From positions 62,001 through 126,000 of the forward strand of contig NZ_JABBCQ020000001.1 of NCBI RefSeq assembly GCF_012844455.2: a DNA stretch of 64,000 bases, written 5' to 3'. Below the pieces are notes generated by a model. It was not told where the DNA came from and ran no database searches. It saw only the letters and a program-made list of their open reading frames with translations. Position 1 is the stretch's first letter. Every line of letters begins with the position of its first letter. Positions 62,597-64,000 of the stretch are shown here, in pieces. A program made the position numbers and the translations under genes. This DNA is from Comamonas suwonensis. GTDB taxonomy: Bacteria; Pseudomonadota; Gammaproteobacteria; Burkholderiales; Burkholderiaceae_C.

Positions 62597-63358
62597 TCAG
62601 GAAAGTTGTGCCGCAAGCGCTTCGTACTCAGCCACGGGCACCTCTTCCGCACGGCGCTGCACGTCGAACTCGCCCGAGAAGCCTTTGTCTTCCAGCCACT
62701 TGCCCAGCGTGTTGCGCAAGATCTTGCGGCGCTGGCTGAAGGCCACACGCACCAGCTCTTCCAGCAGTTGGGGGTTGAGTTCCGCAGGCTTCTCACGCGG
62801 AATCATTCGCACCACGGCGCTATCGACCTTGGGGGGCGGGTTGAAGCTGCCCGGCGGCACAAACAGTACATCTTCCATGGCGTAGCGCCACTGCAGCATG
62901 ACCGACAAACGGCCATAGGCGGAATTGCCCGCATCAGCCACCATGCGGTCGATCACCTCTTTTTGCAGCATGAAGTGCTGGTCTTGCACCACATCCACCT
63001 GTTCCAGCAGATGGAACAAGATGGGGCTGGAGATGTTGTAGGGCAGGTTGCCCACCACACGCAGCTTGGGCACGCCCAGATGCGCCGCCAGCGCCCGGAA
63101 GTCCACCTTGAGCACGTCGGATTCGACCACATCCAGATCGTCGCGCAGGCGCAGACGCGCCGCCAGGTCACGGTCCAGCTCGATCACGGTGAGCTTGCCC
63201 AGACGCTCGACCAGCGGCTGCGACAGCGCCATGAGGCCGGGACCGATCTCGACCATGGGCTCGCCTGCCGCGGGGTTGATGGCGTCAACAATGCTGTCGA
63301 TGATGGCGCCGTCCGTCAGAAAGTTCTGGCCAAAACGCTTGCGTGGAATATGTTTCAT
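62597..63358 (-). CDS. rsmA: 16S rRNA dimethyladenosine transferase
   Basis: 253 residues. Dimethylates A1518 and A1519 of 16S rRNA (KsgA). SAM motif [14 protein letters not shown], and the [16 protein letters not shown] catalytic loop (motif IV, NLPY) and C-terminal RSKxx region ([20 protein letters not shown]). ATG 63358. Downstream of surA on the same strand with 103 bases between, the classic surA-(pdxA)-rsmA order without pdxA between. Confidence 0.96.
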   Translation of the reverse strand: MKHIPRKRFGQNFLTDGAIIDSIVDAINPAAGEPMVEIGPGLMALSQPLVERLGKLTVIELDRDLAARLRLRDDLDVVESDVLKVDFRALAAHLGVPKLRVVGNLPYNISSPILFHLLEQVDVVQDQHFMLQKEVIDRMVADAGNSAYGRLSVMLQWRYAMEDVLFVPPGSFNPPPKVDSAVVRMIPREKPAELNPQLLEELVRVAFSQRRKILRNTLGKWLEDKGFSGEFDVQRRAEEVPVAEYEALAAQLS

Positions 63359-63461
63359 GAATGCGAAAGCGGTGCCTGAGCACCGCTTGAAAACTGTGGG
63401 ATTGTGAGTGCCCGATGCCGAATGATGACATTAGCGGGCACTTCAAGTGAACTACATGGGC

Positions 63462-64000
63462 TTATTGAGGTGGCTCGCGGTACTCAACGAAGGCCTTGCC
63501 GCGCAGCTCTTTGAGCCAAGTGTCATAGTCTTGCTCGACCTTGCGCTCGCGCACGACGTTGCGCACCATTTCGCGCTGCTCGCGCTCGTTCAGCTTTTCC
63601 TGACGACGCTCAATCAGCTGAATCAGGTGCACGCCAAAGCGCGACACGACAGGGGCACTGATCTCGCCGGGCTGCAAGTTGTTGAGCACGCGCTCGAACT
63701 CCGGCACAAACTGGCCGGGGGAGGACCAGCCCAGATCACCACCATTGCGTGCGCTGCCATCCTTGGAGAACTCCTGCGCCAGTTGCTGGAAGGTCGCCTG
63801 ACCGGCCTGCACGCGGCGCTTGTAGTCTTCCAGGCGCTTGGCGGCCTGCGCTTCGGTCATGCCATCACCCACGGTCAACAGAATATGACGTGCATGGTTT
63901 TGCGTGATGAAAGCAGGTGCTGCGCCGGCCTGGGACTTTTCCAGCACCTTGAGCACGTGAAAGCCCGCGCCGGAGCGGAATGGCCCCACGACAGTACCCG
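63462..64000 (-). CDS. surA: Periplasmic chaperone/PPIase SurA, C-terminal part (N-terminus outside window)
   Basis: Partial: 179 residues ending at 63462, continuing past 64000. Periplasmic chaperone that delivers outer-membrane proteins to BAM. The visible part holds the end of one parvulin domain (VGPFRSGAGFHVLKVLEKSQ), then a complete second one (ARHILLTVGDGMTEAQAAKR, DGSARNGGDLGWSSPGQFVP, APVVSRFGVHLIQLIERR) and the C-terminal helix. First gene of the surA-rsmA unit. Confidence 0.95.
   Translation of the reverse strand, partial: GTVVGPFRSGAGFHVLKVLEKSQAGAAPAFITQNHARHILLTVGDGMTEAQAAKRLEDYKRRVQAGQATFQQLAQEFSKDGSARNGGDLGWSSPGQFVPEFERVLNNLQPGEISAPVVSRFGVHLIQLIERRQEKLNEREQREMVRNVVRERKVEQDYDTWLKELRGKAFVEYREPPQ

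Overview
The window reads as a chromosomal segment of a betaproteobacterium of the Comamonadaceae, most likely Comamonas. The support is the high-GC coding sequence, the gene families and their order (surA-rsmA, hpf-ptsN-hprK, bamE divergent from fur, a tcu locus with a Bug-family binding protein), and the Comamonadaceae-like intergenic repeats. I see no rRNA, tRNA, CRISPR array, phage or insertion sequence. Almost every base is coding or a short structured spacer. The genes at both ends (gap, surA) are cut by the window.

Layout. 1-8.3 kb: gap end, a rhomboid protease facing a membrane protein, an OsmC protein, a first pirin, aspartate ammonia-lyase and a ribosome-hibernation-like protein. 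8.6-11.9 kb: exbB/exbD-like genes, dapB, bamE and fur. 12-14.8 kb: a DUF1800/DUF1501 secreted pair. 14.9-18.3 kb: hprK, ptsN and hpf, divergent from purC. 18.5-24.4 kb: slyD, a second pirin, a GST, a LysR regulator with a ModA-like lipoprotein, and DUF1439 and DUF924 proteins. 24.4-32.9 kb: an O-acyltransferase, a sterol-desaturase-like protein, a solute-binding protein, a DTW-domain tRNA enzyme, a LysR/MFS divergent pair, a methyltransferase, a zinc-ribbon-like protein and a VOC protein. 33.2-35.1 kb: an unknown protein translationally coupled to a PAS histidine kinase. 35.1-35.8 kb: a repeat island dominated by a ~360-bp imperfect palindrome. 35.8-40 kb: a quinone-reductase-like gene with a divergent HxlR regulator, ycaC with a third pirin, and a glutathione peroxidase. 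40.2-46.4 kb: a class A PBP, putP, a barnase/barstar pair and TerC. 46.6-50.5 kb: a NarL-type regulator, a 7TM histidine kinase and an unknown protein. 50.5-58.2 kb: mnmA, then a LysR regulator, GntP transporter, tcuA, tcuB and a TctC-like protein for tricarballylate/citrate-type acids. 58.3-64 kb: EamA, NUDIX, GNAT, a DUF2061 protein behind a good Fur box, an omega-aminotransferase, rsmA and the C-terminal part of surA.

Themes. The window holds nitrogen and carbon control (PTS-Ntr pieces, an NtrC-like palindrome before aspA), envelope work (Tol/Exb-like pair, BamE, SurA, PBP1), and quinone/peroxide stress genes (HxlR-ADH, pirins, GPX, OsmC). Two histidine kinases about 12 kb apart have nearly the same transmitter but different sensors, and only one response regulator is visible. 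The most unusual non-coding content is a family of about 13 intergenic hairpin repeats, one of which forms a terminator, plus a second dispersed repeat in two copies and the giant palindrome.
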